From the NCBI RefSeq assembly GCF_963675165.1, contig NC_087377.1:17877018-17941017 (forward strand): a stretch of 64,000 nt of DNA, read 5' to 3'. Both the position numbers and the translations under genes were made by a program. This document shows, in pieces, positions 33,066-43,640 of the stretch (position 1 is the first letter of the stretch; each line of letters begins with the position of its first letter). This stretch comes from Halichondria panicea (taxonomy: Eukaryota; Porifera; Demospongiae; Suberitida; Halichondriidae). The notes below the pieces were generated by a model that was given only the letters and a program-made list of their open reading frames with translations, was not told the DNA's origin and searched no databases.

Positions 33066-33881
33066 TCAGTTCAATATCGCTACTGTTTCACCTGCATGTA
33101 GATTAATTATTTGAGCAAAACATATACCTGCGGGATTCCTTGCTGTGCATGTGATATGTAGTCAGTAACAGAACACACAATTATACTAGTCCAAACAATA
33201 CTTACACTCACTTTGGTCATTGGAATAAGAAGGTCTTCGTCTCTTATAAACCAACAATATCAGTAGTATGATCACTATGACTCCAATAACTCCAACCACA
33301 GACACAGCAATTACCACTTCGTTAACGACACTTCCACTTGTTCCTATATACGTATATGAACATATTCTAATAGACTGGTAATTGGTTAAAAAATAACAAA
33401 CCTTCTGTAAGTGTCAGACTTTCTGTAAGTGTCGGACTCTCTGTAAGTGTCGGACTTTCTGTAAGTGTCGGACTTTCTGTAAGTGTTGGACTTTCTGTAA
33501 GTGTCGAACTTTCTGTAGGTGGTGTGAGGAAGCTGATAATGATGTTACTACCCACATTGGTGGAGGTCAGAGTGCAAGAGTAGGTCCCAGTGTCTGTAGA
33601 TTGTGGGTTGATGAACACGAGGTTATTGCCAACTTGAGTGGCAGACCAGGGCAGACGAAGTCGACCAACACGCACCCAGCGTAGAGTAAGAACATTACTG
33701 ACACTGGAGGAACAGTTGAGTTGTGTTGTCTGACCAGCAAATACTTCCCCGGGAGGACCGGCAACAGTGGGCGGTGAGGGTGCTGTGTGTGTGTGGAGGG
33801 GTGTGTGTGTGTGTGTGAGTGGAGGGGGAGTTGTGTGTGTGGGCGGGAGAGGGAGCTGTGTGTAGGTGGGTGGAGGGGGAG

Positions 33882-33920
<39 letters not shown>

Positions 33921-36900
33921 TGGAGGGGGAGTTGTGTGTGTGGGCGGGAGAGGGAGCTGTGTGTAGGTGGGTGGAGGGGGAGTTGTGTGTGAGGGCGGAG
34001 AAGGAGTTGTGTGTGTGTGGAGGGGGAGTTGTGTGTGTGTGTGTGTGTGTGTGTGGGGGCAGAGAGGGAGCTGTGTGTGTGGGTGGAGGGGGAGATTAAA
34101 CTCGTACAGTAGTTGTCCTGCACACTACTATTCATACTAAACAGTGTGTGCATGTGTGTGATGTGTGATGTGTGTGTGTGTGTGTGGGTGGCGGGGAAAA
34201 TTAAACTCGTACAGTAGTTGTCCTGCACACCACTAGTCATACTAAACAGTGTGTGCATGTGTGTGATGTGTGGTGTGTGCATGTGTGTGGGTGGAGGAGG
34301 AGATTAGACTCGTACAGTAGTTGTCCTGCACACTACTATTCATACTAAACAGTGTGTGCATGTGTGTGATGTGTGTGTGTGGGTGGAGGGGAAAATTAAA
34401 CTCGTACAGTAGTTGTCCTGCACACCACTATTCATACTAAACAGTGTGTGCATGCAAGACACATGTTGTGTGAAAAATTCTCCCTGAAAGAAGAACTGAG
34501 ATGTTCCCATCGCATTGACAGATGCAACACGTATGTCATACAAAGCACTCGGTATTAGATCCGTCAACATCACCATGGTAACATTGCCGGGCACCCTTCT
34601 CTCCATAACGTTATTATCAGAGGTCCAATTATTGAAGCGCTCTTTGTATTGTACGAGGAATTTGATCACCTGACCCCCGGGAAACACCCAGGAAATTAGA
34701 GCAGTTCTATTGGTTAATAAAATCGGCTCATCTGTAAAGGTCAATCAAAAGACTATTTTTGTCCTGTTTTGACAAAAAACCATGCACGATTGTACAATGT
34801 AAACAAGCACTGTGTTGCTAAGTGTTCAGGAACCCCTGGGGACATAAGCCATCTACAGATATCGATGTAACACTGGCTACATTCTAAGCTCCTCTACAGT
34901 TCAGTTGTTGCTGAGCTTCAGTTTTTGTTTTATAATGACATTGTACAATCTGACTGTGAGAGATCAGAGGAGGTGGGACGTGTGTCATCAGTCACATGGC
35001 AATGGAATGTGTGGCATTTAATGTTTACGTTAGGCTCTTGACCTTTAACCTTTCCTTACATGTGCCTGTGGTAGATCTACTGTTGTGCTCTCTAGCAAGC
35101 TAGCTCACATCACCTTCTAGTAATCTCGAAAGTTAATTGTAAACTGTTATGGAAGACGGTAACTAACCTGAGTTAACCTCCCTATAGACTGCTCTCCGTA
35201 GTAGCTTATATACAGTAAAAACCACTAGGTTTGATGGTGAATTTCAAGCTATTGAGCCGGGATCCCACGGAGATCGCTGATCCACAAGTTAGTACTATCC
35301 TTTCACTACATGATAGCTAAATTTAGAGAAAATTACCGTGTGATCGCTGCTGTTTTTGGCTGCTTGAAGATCCGTATTTTTCATGCACAAATCCTTGTCT
35401 AAATCTTTGCAGTTAAACCTGAATTGTTAATTACTGAGGCGCACGTGATGCGTGTCCTACCTCCTCTGGTGAGAGAGCAATCAATCAGCCTGTACAACAA
35501 CTTGTAAATAACAATGTAAAAAACCATGACAACATAGATCACAATCACCTTGACAAGTTGGAGCATTTCCACTCCACTGCTCACTGGTCTGACAGGCACG
35601 TGTAGAGGAACCAATCAGAGTGTAGCCAGTGGAACAGGTGTAGGTAGCAGACACTCTTCCATTGAGAGGAGGGAGGAGAGTGGGGCACTGTAGTGCTGGT
35701 TATGGGGGAAAGAAGTTGCTGTTGAACTTCAGTCATTGTTTACATTGTTACAATCAATGCTTGAAAGATCAATCAGCAGCTTATGACAACATTACAATCA
35801 CCTTGACAAGTTGGAGCATTTCCACTCCACACTCCATGGTCACAGAAACGTACAGATCTAGAGGAGCCACTCAGAATGTAGCCAGTGGAACATCTGTAGA
35901 AGGCTGTGTTCTCAGAGGCTCCTGAACTTCTATATAGCGACACAGTTCCATGAGATGGATGAGATAGTTCAGGGCATTGTGCTTCACTGCATGTTGGTGT
36001 AGTTCCACTCCACTGGTCATTGGTCTGACAGGTACGTGTAGAGGAGCCAATCAGAGTGTAGCCAGTGGAACAGGTGTAGGTAGCTGTATCTCCTCCGCTA
36101 GCAGACACTCTTCCATTGAGAGGAGGGGGGAGGGTGGGGCACTGTAGTGCTGGTATGGGGGAAAGAAGTTGCTGAGCTTCAGTCATGCATTCAGTGTACA
36201 ATCAATGTAACGCAAGTATTAGACTGTGAAAGATCAATCAATTAGCTTGTATAGCAGCTTGTAATAACAATGTAAAAAGCCATGACAACTCGATCACAAT
36301 CACCTTGACAAGTTGGTGCATTTCCACTCCACTGCTCATTGGTCTGACAGGTACGTGTAGAGGAACCAATCAGAGTGTAGCCAGTGGAACAGGTGTAGGT
36401 AGCTGTATCTCCTCCGCTAGCAGACACGCTTCCATTGAGAGGAGGGGGGAGGGTGGGGCATTGTAGTGCTGGTATGGGGGAAAGAAGTTGCTGAACTTCA
36501 GTCCTTGTTATTTACAATCAATGCAATGTAAGTATTTAACTGTGAAAGATCAATCAATCTGCAACTTATGACAACATTACAATCACCTTGACAAGTTGGA
36601 GCATTTCCACTCCACACTCCATGGTCACAGAAACGTACAGATCTAGAGGAGCCACTCAGAATGTAGCCAGTGGAACATCTGTAGAAGGCTGCGTTCTCAG
36701 AGGCTCCTGAACTTCTATATAGCGACACAGTTCCATGAGATGGAGGAGATAGTTCAGGGCATTGTGCTTCACTGCATGTTGGTGTAGTTCCACTCCACTG
36801 GTCATTGGTCTGACAGGTACGTGTAGAGGAGCCAATCAGAGTGTAGCCAGTGGAACAGGTGTAGGTAGCTGTATCTCCTCCGCTAGCAGACACTCTTCCA

Positions 36901-38469
36901 TTGAGAGGAGGGGGGAGAGTGGGGCACTGTAGTGCTGGTATGGGGGAAAAAAGTTGCTGAGCTTCAGTCAGTACGTACAATCAATGTAACGCAAGTATTA
37001 GACTGTGAAAGATCAATCAATTAGCTTGTATAGCAGCTTGTAAATAACAATGTAAAAAGCTATGACAACTCGATCACAATCACCTTGACAAGTTGGTGCA
37101 TTTCCACTCCACTGCTCATTGGTCTGACAGGTACGTGTAGAGGAGCCAATCAGAGTGTAGCCAGTGGAACAGGTGTAGGTAGCTGTATCTCCTCCGCTAG
37201 CAGACACACTTCCATTGAGAGGAGGGGGGAGAGTGGGGCATTGTAATGCTGGTATGGGGGAAAGAAGTTGCTGAACTTCAGTCCTTGTTATTTACAATGT
37301 AAGCTAGTATTTAACTGTGAAAGATCAATCAATCAGCAGCTTATGACAACATTACAATCACCTTGACAAGTTGGAGCATTTCCACTCCACACTCCATGGT
37401 CACAGAAACGTACAGATCTAGAGGAGCCACTCAGAATGTAGCCAGTGGAACATCTGTAGATGGCTCTGTTCTCAGAGGCTCCTGAACTTCTATATAGCGA
37501 CACAGTTCCATGAGATGGAGGAGATAGTTCAGGGCATTGTACTTTACTGCATGTTGGTGTAGTTCCACTCCACTGCTCATTGGTCTGACAGGTACGTGTA
37601 GAGGAACCAATCAGAGTGTAGCCAGTGGAACAGGTGTAGGTAGCTGCACCTCCGCTAGCAGACACTCTTCCATTGAGAGGAGGGGGGAGGGTGGGGCACT
37701 GTAGTGCTGGTATGGGGGAAAGAAGTTGCTGAGCTTCAGTCATTGTTAAATGCATTGTACAATCAAGTATTAGACTGTGAGAAATTAATCAATCAGCTTG
37801 TACAGCAGCTTAATAACATGACAACATCGATCTCACAATCACCTTCACTAGTGAGTTGACAAGTTGGAGCATTTCCACTCCACTGCTCATTGGTCTGACA
37901 GGTACGTGTAGAGGAACCAATCAGAGTGTAGCCAGTGGAACAGGTGTAGGTAGCAGACACTCTTCCATTGAGAGGAGGGAGGAGAGTGGTGGGGCACTGT
38001 GGGGCTGCGAACACAGAGTGAATGAGAACTGTATGATGGTCCAAATTCTCTATAGCCACTTACCAGTTTGATAAACGAACTCATCCTCGCTGCCAGTGCA
38101 TCGTAGGATGACAGGTATCCCCAGACCAAAAAAAGCAGTGGCATCATTGATTACCAAGATACCGTTTTCTATAGTAACTCCATTCATTCCGTTGGAAAGA
38201 ACTATGCTACTAGGTTGGGCTCGGGCAGTCCACTGTGCATTAGTTGTAATCTCTCCATTTACATTAATGCACTGTATGCAGGAGGTAGCCAGTGAAGCAT
38301 TTATAGAAATTGTAGCAGTCAGATTGAAGGTTTCACTGCAAGTCTGGCCATGGATACCTGTAAGGAATAGAACCTTATCGTATAATTATTGCTATTGTTG
38401 GCTACTCTGAAACTTACAAGGCATTAAGCAGAAGGAGAGCAGAGCTATCAGAGCTACACCATCATCCAT
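33066..38469 (-). CDS. Receptor C: ten sushi domains, FN3, Ig, membrane span, short tail
   Basis: Exons: 38418-38469 signal peptide (MDDGVALIALLSFCLMP); 38064-38357 Ig-like N-terminal domain; sushi exons 37843-38004 (one domain), 37362-37706 (two), 37084-37248 (one), 36587-36934 (two), 36304-36468 (one), 35802-36149 (two) and 35549-35695 (one, shortened); FN3 exon from 34731 to about 34465; Ig plus stalk 33402-33782; membrane span 33212-33343; tail 33066-33142. Each sushi domain shows four cysteines and the QWSG or VWSG tryptophan. All introns are phase 1. Problem: the FN3 exon lacks the GTAAGT donor present in paralogue D; the base after CAAC is mutated, so its 3' border is uncertain. The stalk is a TLTESP repeat. 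The tail keeps RRRPSYS and RNPAG but has lost the NPAY tyrosine of D. Sushi domains bind proteins or glycans in complement and adhesion proteins; the ligand here is unknown. Confidence 0.8.
33402..33515 (-). repeat. 18-bp coding minisatellite in the stalk of receptor C
   Basis: Six units encode TLTESP between the Ig domain and the splice donor. The same position in receptor D has no repeat. Confidence 0.9.
33784..34460. repeat. GT-rich and 90-110 bp tandem repeats in receptor C intron
   Basis: 33784-34090 is a GTGTGTGGGCGGGAG-type satellite. 34093-34460 has four copies of a unit with AAACTCGTACAGTAGTTGTC. Confidence 0.9.
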
Positions 38470-38916
38470 CTTGCTCAAACTATTATTATTAATGGCTTCA
38501 CGTAATGAACTTGGCACCCTACTAAGTAAACTACCAGACACAACATTGTCATTTATGGTTGTCTCATCAACCCACATGCAACATAACTCTTGGCATTATA
38601 TAAAGTTTCCCTGGAAGTAATAAATAAACAAAGACATACCATGTAACTTACACCTATTATGTATATACAATGCTTCCTGGAGGTGACAGACTTGCAGGGC
38701 AATCAAACTTGACTAAGATAGCCATGCAGCTATCCACCATACACAGCCTGCCACTGTACACGTACACATTATGAATAGATCTATGGAATAAAAAAGAAGC
38801 AGAGGAAAAATAGAAATGTAACCGCACATAATTATACCAGTTCTAAAATGTAGTGAAAAACTAGGAATGAGATGTGTTATTTCTGAGCACCAGTGCCAGA
38901 CATATAGTCTCAAATA
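38470..38916. other. Upstream region of receptor C
   Basis: No open frame with coding character. It should contain the promoter of receptor C; no clear core element seen. Confidence 0.5.
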
Positions 38917-38980
38917 CATAGTCTCAAATACCTGCCTCAAACTAAAAGCTTTTAGGTTGAGGCAGGTATTCGAGACTATG
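38917..38980. repeat. 64-bp near-perfect palindrome
   Basis: The left arm 38917-38948 and right arm 38949-38980 are reverse complements with two mismatches in 32 positions and no spacer, centred on AAAGCTTT. A partial copy of the left end lies just upstream (38903-38916). It could be a minimal foldback element or a hairpin RNA source. Confidence 0.8.
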
Positions 38981-39072
38981 CCAGACACAGAGTGAGCAGT
39001 ACACTCAGTAGACAGGAACAAGTGGTCACTGGAGGGGGTGGGGTGGGGGTGTGGTTATAGTAGATTATCCTC

Positions 39073-39172
39073 ACCCCCTCTAACAAACCACCACCTGATG
39101 GACAGGGAACACTCGTACGCTCATGCTAGTAACAGAGCACCACCCTCAGAACCAACGTACTCTGAACTATAG
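39073..39172 (+). pseudogene. Decayed copy of the receptor B 3' coding end
   Basis: About 100 bp closely match the last coding bases of receptor B (32829-32931), reading NHHLMD, YAHA and ending EPTYSEL then TAG. One codon is missing and a few are changed. No upstream exons of a B-like gene follow on this strand, so it is a fragment. Confidence 0.8.
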
Positions 39173-39365
39173 ATTATAGTATATAGTTTGCAATTCATAA
39201 CATTTTTACATTCAAAAAAAGAACACACATCTCTGATCACATTCTGATTTCATGACTGTATAATATTTACAAAAAAAACACTCGACTTTATGGTATAATG
39301 CAAGCGCATGCAGATATGTATAATAGTTATTTTGGGGTTCCACAAAATAACAATCTTACTTAGGC

Positions 39366-39720
39366 TGCATCTGGTTCACCTGTAATATAAATAATGCACA
39401 TTATGTCAGTAACATGCACACACATACCTTCACTGATGTTGTTGTTGCTGCCAGGATCAACGTAATCTGAAAGATAACAGGCATTATGACATTGCTACAC
39501 ACACGCACGCACATGTGATACTACATGCACAGTATTGTGACACCTCAAGCATGTTCAATTGGACGTTGGATTGGACGTTAGAAGCTGGTCTAACAGACAT
39601 ACACCATATGCGGGATTCCGTGCATTGTGTTAGTATTAAAAGAACACACACTATATATAAGTTGAAAACAATACTTCTTTGGTCATGCATTGGAAAAAAT
39701 GTTGCTTATTAAAACCAACA
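39366..39720 (-). pseudogene. Decayed copy of a receptor C/D tail
   Basis: Exon-like pieces in the order seen in receptor D: a remnant near 39680-39710 resembling the end of the membrane exon; RNPAYG near 39600-39625 with its splice acceptor lost; a well-formed exon 39428-39466 reading DYVDPGSNNNISEG; and a last piece reading GEPDAA then stop near 39366-39385. No ectodomain exons lie upstream. It sits tail to tail with the B fragment at 39073-39172, the same arrangement as intact B and C. Confidence 0.65.
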
Positions 39721-40168
39721 GTATAGACCTATCAGTATGACACCACTTCAACACCTCCACACCGCCATTAATATCAAGAGTAGCTCTCCTCTCTAATCTT
39801 AGAGTAGCCATGGCAGTGCAGCCTCGATTCCAGGCCTTTTAATGGGCCTTGAATCGAGGAGGATGGCGCTTATAACACATGACATCTGATGCGCATGCGT
39901 AGATCTGATTTTACCTCATGACCAAAAGAAGGCTCATCCGGCCGATATCCGTGAAGCCGAACTAAGCTACTGGTAAGTAATGTCGTACCTCCTTTGATCA
40001 TTTGTTGTGTACATATATATTATGCATGAGCAATTATAGCAACTTTTGCGCTATTATTGGAATGATTAATTTTATGCCGTTCGTTCATTACATTGCTCTG
40101 CATTCTGCAATGCAATGGGTAACAAATTGTTGTTCTCGTTGTTACAGATTCTTCATTCTTCCACCCAA
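39721..40168. other. Region with an NRF1-like palindrome and possible non-coding first exon
   Basis: TGCGCATGCGTA at 39890-39901 followed by a good donor (GTAAGT after 39971) suggests the promoter and leader of a plus-strand transcript leading into 40169. Confidence 0.4.
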
Positions 40169-40863
40169 ATGACAACCAAGATCATGCGCAGACCTGCTCG
40201 CTGCACAGATGGAGCTATGATGGCGGTACACACTGTGCCAGACAACGTTGAAAGCACTCAAGTGAGGAAAATGACTAGAATATACTACATGTATAGTTGA
40301 GTAAAAACTTTTGCAAATGTGCCAAATCAGGACCTTTTTGCGATATAACTATTGCATTCTTGTATTTACTAGTTAGGTTTTGCGATTTTATTGCTGCGAA
40401 TTGATCCAAGTTTTTGGTGTAATAATTTCAAAACTGCATGACTATATATCCTTCTCGTCCCAGGCCTTACCTCTGTACATGCATAGACAGTATCCCTTAC
40501 ACTTGATATCCCATCACCCCATACAGAGCAGTTGTGACATGTTGGGAGTGTCTTATGTCTGTGGCTTTGCTAGAGTAGTAAGCTTGTGGTTCATTAGCCC
40601 TTGCATGCAACAGAAAATTGCCAAACAGCAAAACCACTAGATATGAATTCATTACCAATAATAATTCCTCTTTGTGCTTGCATTGACAAGTCTAGACTAT
40701 GTCTATTATGAGTGGTCCCCTTTCACCTTTATTCTCTTCTCACATGTACAGACTAAAGTTCTCTGAATGCATGCCATTCATGGAGGACCAAGCAAGAATC
40801 AACTGCAGCATTGAGGGAGGGGCTCTTCTCACCTGTTCTCCAGGAGTGGCTGAGCTGCCCTTA
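40169..40863 (+). CDS. Possible small gene, product unknown
   Basis: Exon 40169-40261 opens with ATG (MTTKIMRRPARCTDG) and ends at a GTGAGG donor in phase 0. A second piece from about 40466 (ALPLYMHRQYPLHLISHHP) follows a CCAG acceptor in the same phase. A third, about 40751-40863, reads ECMPFMEDQARINCS and ends LPL then TAG. The join between the second and third pieces does not keep phase with the sites I can see, so the model is incomplete. Not recognised. An NRF1-like promoter element lies upstream at 39890. Confidence 0.3.
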
Positions 40864-41052
40864 TAGGTACAATTAATCCCCTTTTTTCGTTCGAATATCC
40901 TTGTTCTGTGTAATGCTTCTAAGAGCGTGGTGGTTTTTGGCATCCCTTTAGCACAACTAATTATTTAATTATGCATTAAAATTAGAGTGACTTGCACATG
41001 TTTTATGGCCTGACAATATAAATAATTGCAAGCCCCACTAAGATAATTATAT

Positions 41053-41239
41053 TACTGGAGTTTGCAGAATCTTTGCAACACATGAATAAAAGTGTTGAGC
41101 ACTGTGGTTCCTTATGTGGGAAATGCTCATACATTTAAGTAGTAAAACAGACCACAGTGTGTACACAAAATCCATATAAGGAACGGGTAACGCTCTACGC
41201 TTTTACTGGTGTGTTGCAAAGACTCTGCAAACTCCAGTA
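41053..41239. mobile_element. MITE with 28-30 bp inverted ends and TA flanks
   Basis: The terminal arms CTGGAGTTTGCAGA and onward are inverted at both ends over about 30 bp with one mismatch, and TA directly flanks each end. About 187 bp, no coding capacity. Ends and TA target fit a Tc1/mariner-type non-autonomous element. Confidence 0.75.
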
Positions 41240-41919
41240 CTAATAATTATAAGCTTAGTTAGTTGTCCCCTTGCATTGCATACCCTATATATAGGACATG
41301 TATATATATATAATTATAGTGAGTTTGTACATAATAATATGCATACCATTCGTTTTCCTGACATTCAGTGAAAACAGGAGTTACATTATTATTGACATTG
41401 AGTGTATATAAATGCAGGTTTATCACCGTTCTTCCACAGGGACGTCCGTACCCACGATTTATGTACACATCAATAGGTTAGACTTCTTCGTCAAGTTTTC
41501 CCTGTACGATTTAGCGTGGAAGGTATCAATAAATTAGCATGTCCTCTTGTGAGGCAACCGTTCCGCAACTCAACATGATTCATTTGCCCATTTGATTTGT
41601 GCACTTATTTTTCCATAGGAACTCATTAACATCAACGAATCTTGTTTGACAAATTAATGATCTTGATCGACTCTTCGGCAACAGAGTACGACTTATAAAG
41701 CTGAGGAGTATAGTTACAGTAAATATAGTTGTTTGTTTGATAATTAATTATTATGTATCGAATGGAAAATTGCAGTGCAAGTCCTCAAGTCCTCAAGTGT
41801 GACATACATCACGCGTATGGTCTGTATATTATTTATTCTGTTTATTATATACATATAAGCAACATTAAAAACAAACCCTAATGCAAAATGGCTGCACAAG
41901 TGCATGTAAGGCATTCTTA
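41240..41919. other. Intergenic, nothing recognised
   Basis: A+T-rich sequence with scattered short open frames that show no coding character. Confidence 0.5.
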
Positions 41920-42937
41920 TCAGTTCTTGCTGGACTTCTCGATCCAGCCACACACAACAACACTTCCTTGACACTCCATTCCTTCGTCTATTAATTTTAT
42001 TGTCTCTACAATCTCTCTAAGAAAATCTTTTGCTACATCATATTCATTGTCTACTATTAATTGTTTCTCAGATTTAGTAACGTATCTAATATCGACTCAC
42101 TTTCTCTTCTTTCTCAAACTTGTTGGCCATCGCTGCTGCTGTGGTTGGTGATAGAAGGTTGGTTTGAAGTAGTTGTTGAGAGTAGTTGAATGGCTGTTGA
42201 CGCTCCTGCAGAAATAAATTATTGCCGTTGAGGCAGATTGCCACTGCCTGGCGGCTCTTATGGATAACGCCAGTTCTTGAGAACGAAGGACCTTAGTAGA
42301 GACGCATGCATGCTGAGATGTACACTTCAGTTTTCAAAACAAGCAATTTTTTTAGTAATTATGACTTTGTAACTGAGACACGAAGAAGAAAGTGCTAAAT
42401 TATTGTCTACAACACATCGTCAATATAGATTGGTTGAATGATTTATATATTACTTATAGGTTGACTGTTGGCTAAGCTAGTGCATTTGTATAGTATATAA
42501 TTATAGGTTTTGGTATCTAGAACATGTGCCTTCAGTATACTTTTGGGCTGGCTGTTAAATAATGTTTCATCAACTATAGTTGAATTTATATTATAATTAT
42601 GACTAGCTTGCAAAGGTTACAGACTACAAATGGCCAAACTGGTACTATGATTATTATTATTATTTTGAGAATTCAACATAATTATGGTTATTTTAGAGAC
42701 AATCGGCATGGGAAGGAATCAGCTTAATACTTTAATATAATAGCGCCAGGAAGTAGGACATTACTTACCAGGCAGTTGCTTAGTTTGGGTTGGCTTGTAT
42801 GTTTTATGCGTTAAAGACTAATGTTGAAACAAAAAACTTCAATACTTACATAGACACTTCCGTTGGCACCTGCACCTGCACCATGACCACGACCCCCTCG
42901 ACCTTGCTGTGGAGCAGGAGACAGGTATTCCTCGTCA
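41920..42937 (-). pseudogene. Exon pieces of an unrecognised gene family (copy 1)
   Basis: Two well-formed exons join in phase 0: 42850-42937 (DEEYLSPAPQQGRGGRGHG then AGAGANGSVY, a Gly/Arg-rich segment) and 42101-42205 (ERQQPFNYSQQLL to KFEKEEK). Just downstream an open frame to TGA 41920-41922 reads TKSEKQLIVDNEYDVAKDF and ends CGWIEKSSKN, but no usable intron separates it from the previous exon and the direct read-through meets TAG. Related blocks recur at 49.1-49.4 and 55.2-55.4 kb. Either a live gene whose 3' structure I cannot resolve or a decayed copy. Function unknown. Confidence 0.45.
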
Positions 42938-43084
42938 CTAGTAGTAAGTACTATTACTGGAATCAGCCTCCACTAGGAAAAGATTCAGTGTCAGTTAAAG
43001 TGAGATGGAGACAGGAAGTGCTTTAAAACTGTTGCACAGGATCAGGCGGAGGAAGTGATTCTGCTGATTCATACTCAGCTGGAG

Positions 43085-43640
43085 CAATAATAATTATTAG
43101 AGTATCCCATGCATAATAGTACTGGTTGAACCTGAGTTGCTCTGCAGCACACTGGGATCGGGAATAGAGAAATGAGTTGAGTGCTTCTCTTTGGTACTGC
43201 ATTGTCGGTCCCTCCGTTTGTCTGTCTGTACCTCCAATTTTTTCCCTTTTATCAGCCGAACCATTTTATACTTTGGAATGGTAGCACTGATGACGATGAG
43301 CTCCACCAGTTCCCTGATTGGAGCCGTTGCCTCACTGTTGTAGCCTTGCCACCTCTTGGCATCTTCTCATAAAACGAGCATATACTATATAATAATAGTC
43401 TCTTAATTGTCTGTATCTCCATGCCCTCCACTGTGGTAGCACTGATGACTATGAGCTCCAACATTTCCCTGATTGGAGCCGTTGCCTCACTGTAGCCTTG
43501 CCGCCTCTTGGCATCTTCTCATAAAACGAGCACATACTATAATTATAATAATAGGGTTTGAGCTTGAAGATGCTTGTATATTTGTTCAAGATAATTAGCA
43601 ATAGCTGCACTTGGACGATTGGTCTTAGGTTCATTGGCAT
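43085..43640 (-). repeat. Tandem pair of a 180-200 bp block with exon-like content
   Basis: Two similar copies, near 43270-43400 and 43430-43560, each read on the minus strand as EDAKR, then SEATAPIRE, then ELIVISAT. The similarity runs beyond the open frame. Not recognised. Confidence 0.45.

Noticed and set aside
33695-34282. 195-codon His/Thr/Pro-rich open frame
   Set aside because: Runs through a GT-rich satellite in an intron of receptor C.
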